Of a stretch of DNA of 64,000 bases, positions 60,764-64,000 are shown one piece after another. A model generated the notes under the pieces. That model had not been told where the DNA came from. It did no database searches and saw only the letters and a program-made list of their open reading frames with translations. The stretch is from Spisula solida (Eukaryota > Mollusca > Bivalvia > Venerida > Mactridae): the NCBI GenBank assembly GCA_947247005.1, contig OX365952.1, forward strand, positions 30,320,222-30,384,221, given 5' to 3'. Numbering within the stretch: position 1 is the first letter of the stretch; each line of letters starts with the position of its first letter. A program made the position numbers and the translations under genes.

Positions 60764-61103
60764 AATAGCCATAAGTATTTTATTTCTTCATCGATTACTA
60801 TTAAATATACGCTACGCTAAGGGGGAAATTATTTGCTTTCCATGAAATATAGGATCTTTTTCAGCAGCTTTACCGATTTTTCCATTACCCTGTGAAACCT
60901 ACACGTTCCACGGTTTCACAGGGTAATTGACAAAACGGGCACATCCGCTGAAAAAGATTTTATATTTCATGGAAAGCAAATAATGTTCCTCTTAGCGTGG
61001 CGTAGATTTCATAGAAATCAATGAAGAAATAAAATACTTATGGCTACATTTGTGTTTCAATGTTTACAAATTTCTACTTGGAACTGTAGTCAAAAACCAC
61101 GTG
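60710..61103. repeat. 394-bp imperfect palindrome
   Basis: Arms of about 190 bp mirror each other around 60906. The inner arms TTACCCTGTGAAACC (60885) and GGTTTCACAGGGTAA (60912) enclose 12 bp. Mirrored words continue outward: CTTTTTCAGC, ATTTGCTTTCCATGAAATAT, TTTTATTTCTTCAT, AAATTTGTAAACATT and CTACAGTT. The left arm contains the last codons of the 60563 frame. Confidence 0.75.
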
Positions 61104-62426
61104 GTATTGCTACACTGTCTAAGATACATTCAAACACAACTAACGGTCTCCCCTATATTCACATATAGGACACCATGGTATGCATAGATTACCCATAAAA
61201 CACATTTACGGTAAATAACTTAGTAGCGTTCCGCGGACGAAAATTATGCAACGCTAAAGCTATGTCTTGTTGTCACGGTTGACAAATGCGGAATTGGCTA
61301 TGTGACCGTCCTTTATTTAAACACAGGTACATAATTATATTCGTTATGTCCTAATTAAACAAACATTTGACATATGATGATATGATTTCATTGTGTTTCA
61401 AATTACGCCGAGATTATGTACAATGAACTGGTATGTCCACTTAATGTAGGGGAAGTACTTGTATGTCTATATTATGATCTGTATGTGGATAACGTAGATA
61501 TACTTGTATATACGAGGTTATAGATAAATAAATGGTGAATAGTGACTTAACTAAATGATAGATAAAACATACAGTAAAATGTCAAACAATCGTTTGCTGA
61601 TTCAACGATGGTTACACGCTAACATTCTAAATATGGGTCCTCTTTGTCGCGGGTATGATCCCTGCTTTTCCGAACAATTCGAACAATAACATTATTGTTT
61701 GTAAGCGTAAACTTAGAGACAAAAACTTAAAATAATGGTTTATAAGGTTAAACACTTGAAATGGCATGGGCAATACGTATTTTGCTATACGAATTTAGGA
61801 GTAGTTAATTTGACTAAGTTATTTCGCCATGAGCATCTGAACAAGATAACCAGAATATTTCAACAGACTGTCAACCTACCGGACGCAACTACCCTTTATT
61901 ACGTCTGTAATTTACAGTGTTGGTATTTTAACAATGTCTCGGTAACTGACGTGACAAACGTTCATGTGATTTCCTATTCCTTCCTTGTCTTTTAATTCTG
62001 AACAACCATCCCTAAAACTGAAGAACTACTTGCATAACACTTCCATTGTAGTTACGATAATTTCATACGACGCAGAGGGCATATCATCTTGCTTCTGACG
62101 GAACTTATTGTTCGACCGTTTTTTCTTACGTTCTGGTGACGTCACTTTTGCGTAATGATGTTCTCACTCGTGGAGTTCAACTTCTGTTTATTTTGGCACC
62201 GAACTTTCAAATGTCGTCATATTTGCAGAAACACACAATGCTTTGGTGATGTTTGAAAACTAACGATATGATAATACCAAAGATACGTTTTATTACGTAA
62301 TCGACATCAAAGGTAATTGATGTGCTGCGCCGGGTGCGTGTTATCATGGTTCCAAAAAGGTATTTTATAAACGGAAATGATAGTGTTACAGTATAAATCG
62401 GATATCGAGTTTTTGCAATTGAATTT
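61104..62426. other. Gene-free between two inverted repeats
   Basis: The 61735-61995 frame has no recognised signal. A CRE-like TGACGTCA lies near 62138. Confidence 0.35.
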
Positions 62427-62693
62427 CATAGGCACATGGTTTCAAATTATCTGAGTTTCAAGTTAGATGAGTGTACCCTTTACATAGAGAAGGTTGTGTA
62501 GCGGCCTTGTTTAGCCGCAACGGATATGACGTTACGAAGTCTACAGTTTTTCTACAGTTGGCACAACAAACACGGATACCAGTTCCTGTAACGTAATATC
62601 CGTTTCGGCTAAACATGGCGGCTGCACAACCTTCCTTCAATAAAGGGTACACTCAAATAATTTAAAACCATAATTTGAAATCATGTGCCTATG
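62427..62693. mobile_element. 267-bp long inverted-repeat element
   Basis: The left arm starts CATAGGCACATGGTTTCAAA and the right arm ends with its complement. Mirrored words continue inward: GAGTGTACCCTTTA, GAAGGTTGTG, TTTAGCCG-AACGGATAT and ACGTTAC. Arms are about 115 bp, around 80-90% matched by eye, with a short spacer. No duplication could be identified. The 64-codon minus-strand frame is incidental. Confidence 0.65.
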
Positions 62694-62772
62694 CCGATCT
62701 AATAGCATGTAATTATTTGTGTATACTATATAAAACTGTACTCGTGAGGGCCCCAGTCCTGTTTATTTTTTA

Positions 62773-62850
62773 ACGAGCGTTTCGACGTCGGTCGACGATA
62801 TTTACCATTATAACACAGTAAATATCGTCGGCCGACTTCGAAACGCTCGT
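62773..62850. repeat. Hairpin with 33-bp arms
   Basis: ACGAGCGTTTCGACGTCGGT and onward to TTTAC is mirrored by GTAAATATCGTCGGCCGACT and onward to CGCTCGT, with about two mismatches and a 12-bp loop. GC- and CpG-rich in AT-rich surroundings. Confidence 0.75.
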
Positions 62851-63210
62851 ATTATGATTTTGGCGCGATTTTACTTCTTTTCCATCCCGCTTATATCCTT
62901 TCCGCTACCACGAATTTTTCGTTTTCAGGGGCTATGAGAAATTCAGTATGGTCCTTACACCCCGTCCCTGAGACAAACAAACATTCGTCTGCTTACATCA
63001 CTCAAAAAATCAGTAAAATATTTCTTATTACGCAAACAAAAATATAAATACCATAATTATATGTATGACTTGAATTATCTATGTTGGAAATAACAAAATT
63101 GAATATTTTAATTGTTTACTAATAGTATGTGTGTACTTTGAGTGATTGTCAAAATAACATGTTTTATTGTTGTTTGTTTGTTTTATAGAAGGTCTTGTTT
63201 AAACTAGATG

Positions 63211-64000
63211 TACGAGGGTTGTTCAAATTGGAATGCAAGTGATGCTATATTTTTCTTGTATCAATGATTTTTTAAAAATAGTCAACTGTATATCAATGAT
63301 AATTTTATTAGCTTTAAACTGATACCTCACATTTGAAAATCCGTTCAGTGTACCTGCAACAATACGTCAATTAACACTGTCTACTCGTGTATACTAATGC
63401 TTAAATGATTGGGAAAATGTCACTTTTTTCTGACCAAATTGGGTCCTATTTAAGAATCGTTGTTTTCTTAATGCGGGAGAAAATACAATATTTAAAATAA
63501 CTTGTATGGTGAAATGGTGTCATGTTATGTCTTATTCATCAACTATTTGATAGTTTAAGAAATTTAAAAGTGATGTACTTTTATTTCGAAATGAACCCCA
63601 TGCATGCAATCCAAATACCTCAACATACTAGAAAAGGGTTGAGAAAATCAAAATATTTTTGGAAACTGGTGGAGTATTCACAATTAGGCAAGTATCTCAA
63701 TGTGTTGGCACATCATTAGGAGCTATTCATTCAATTATCATGCATATTACAAAATTTAGGACGATACGTATAGTGTAGGTACCCCTTTCTATTTTGAGAC
63801 GGCAGCCCGTATGCCCATGCAAACTGTCCAAAAATAGTTAAAACCCGTTTCCAGATAGAAAATGTCGACCGTTTGCAAATATAATGACCACAAACAAGTC
63901 ACAGGTTCATTTTGTCACCCATGTAACGGATCCATAAACAAATATGGGCCAGCAAAGACAGAACAAAAGTATGCATTGCAAAACGCACCATGTACGCCAG
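63211..64000 (+). pseudogene. Decayed mariner-like transposon, runs off the window
   Basis: The left end reads TACGAGGGTTGTTCAAATTG, a typical mariner terminal repeat after its TA target. Downstream, shifting frames give TIRQVSQCVGTSLGAIHSI near 63680-63730, matching the helix-turn-helix of mariner transposases ('TIRQIA--VGIS-GSVHSI'), and then THVTDP.TNMGQQRQNKSM near the end, resembling the 'HHYDPETK-QS' region after the first catalytic Asp. Stops and frameshifts make it inactive. The right end is not in view. Confidence 0.6.

Overview
This is a eukaryotic nuclear window. It is AT-rich, has very low gene density, introns of several kb with GT..AG borders, long minisatellites, tRNA-derived SINEs, a non-LTR retrotransposon tail, and DNA transposons of the hAT, mariner and TTAA-target types. 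Several dispersed repeats end in sequences such as GCTCACCTG...CAGGTGAGC or carry repeated 'tttgaccta' and 'gacccaactt' words. These resemble families common in mollusc genomes, so a bivalve mollusc is my best guess; this is inference, not proof. No CRISPR array, rRNA or bacterial operon was seen.

Two host genes can be supported. (1) On the + strand, 36307-46761, a complete six-exon gene for a failed-axon-connections (FAX/FAXC) type protein, a membrane-anchored GST/metaxin-like protein. All five introns have matching phases, giving a 296-residue reading frame. (2) On the - strand, between about 19544 and 9238 and running beyond in both directions, three phase-compatible exons of an unrecognised Ser/Lys/Asp-rich protein. 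Most other open frames are by-products of tandem repeats whose unit is a multiple of 3.

Layout. 1-3.3 kb: no gene, one short inverted-repeat element. 3.6-5.9 kb: 39-bp minisatellite. 6-19.5 kb: exons and introns of the minus-strand gene, with a clean hAT-type MITE (16282-16695, 8-bp duplication) and a hairpin with perfect 38-bp arms (18503-18620). 20-26 kb: gene-free, one MITE copy and a dispersed repeat. 26.2-28.4 kb: 27-bp minisatellite, followed by a 25-bp array and a SINE. 30.0-33.06 kb: a decayed hAT transposon into which an unusual palindromic, subrepeat-built element (31444-32890) has inserted. 36.3-46.8 kb: the FAX gene, whose introns hold a foldback MITE, dispersed repeats and a tRNA-like sequence. 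47-53 kb: MITEs, two dispersed repeats, a 48-bp minisatellite and a TTAA-flanked element. 55.26-56.40 kb: the second copy of the palindromic element, with a perfect ATGTTC duplication. 58.7-59.3 kb: LINE tail. 60.5-62.9 kb: three large inverted repeats close together. 63.2 kb to the end: decayed mariner.

The most unusual object is the palindromic element family at 31444-32890 and 55264-56402. It has near-identical ends (TACGGAATCCTGT), an interior built almost wholly from variants of GAGACACGAGAATT and its complement, a 42-bp subrepeat present three times in one copy and six times in the other, and 6-bp target duplications. One copy carries about 370 bp of extra non-repeat sequence with a 119-codon open frame.
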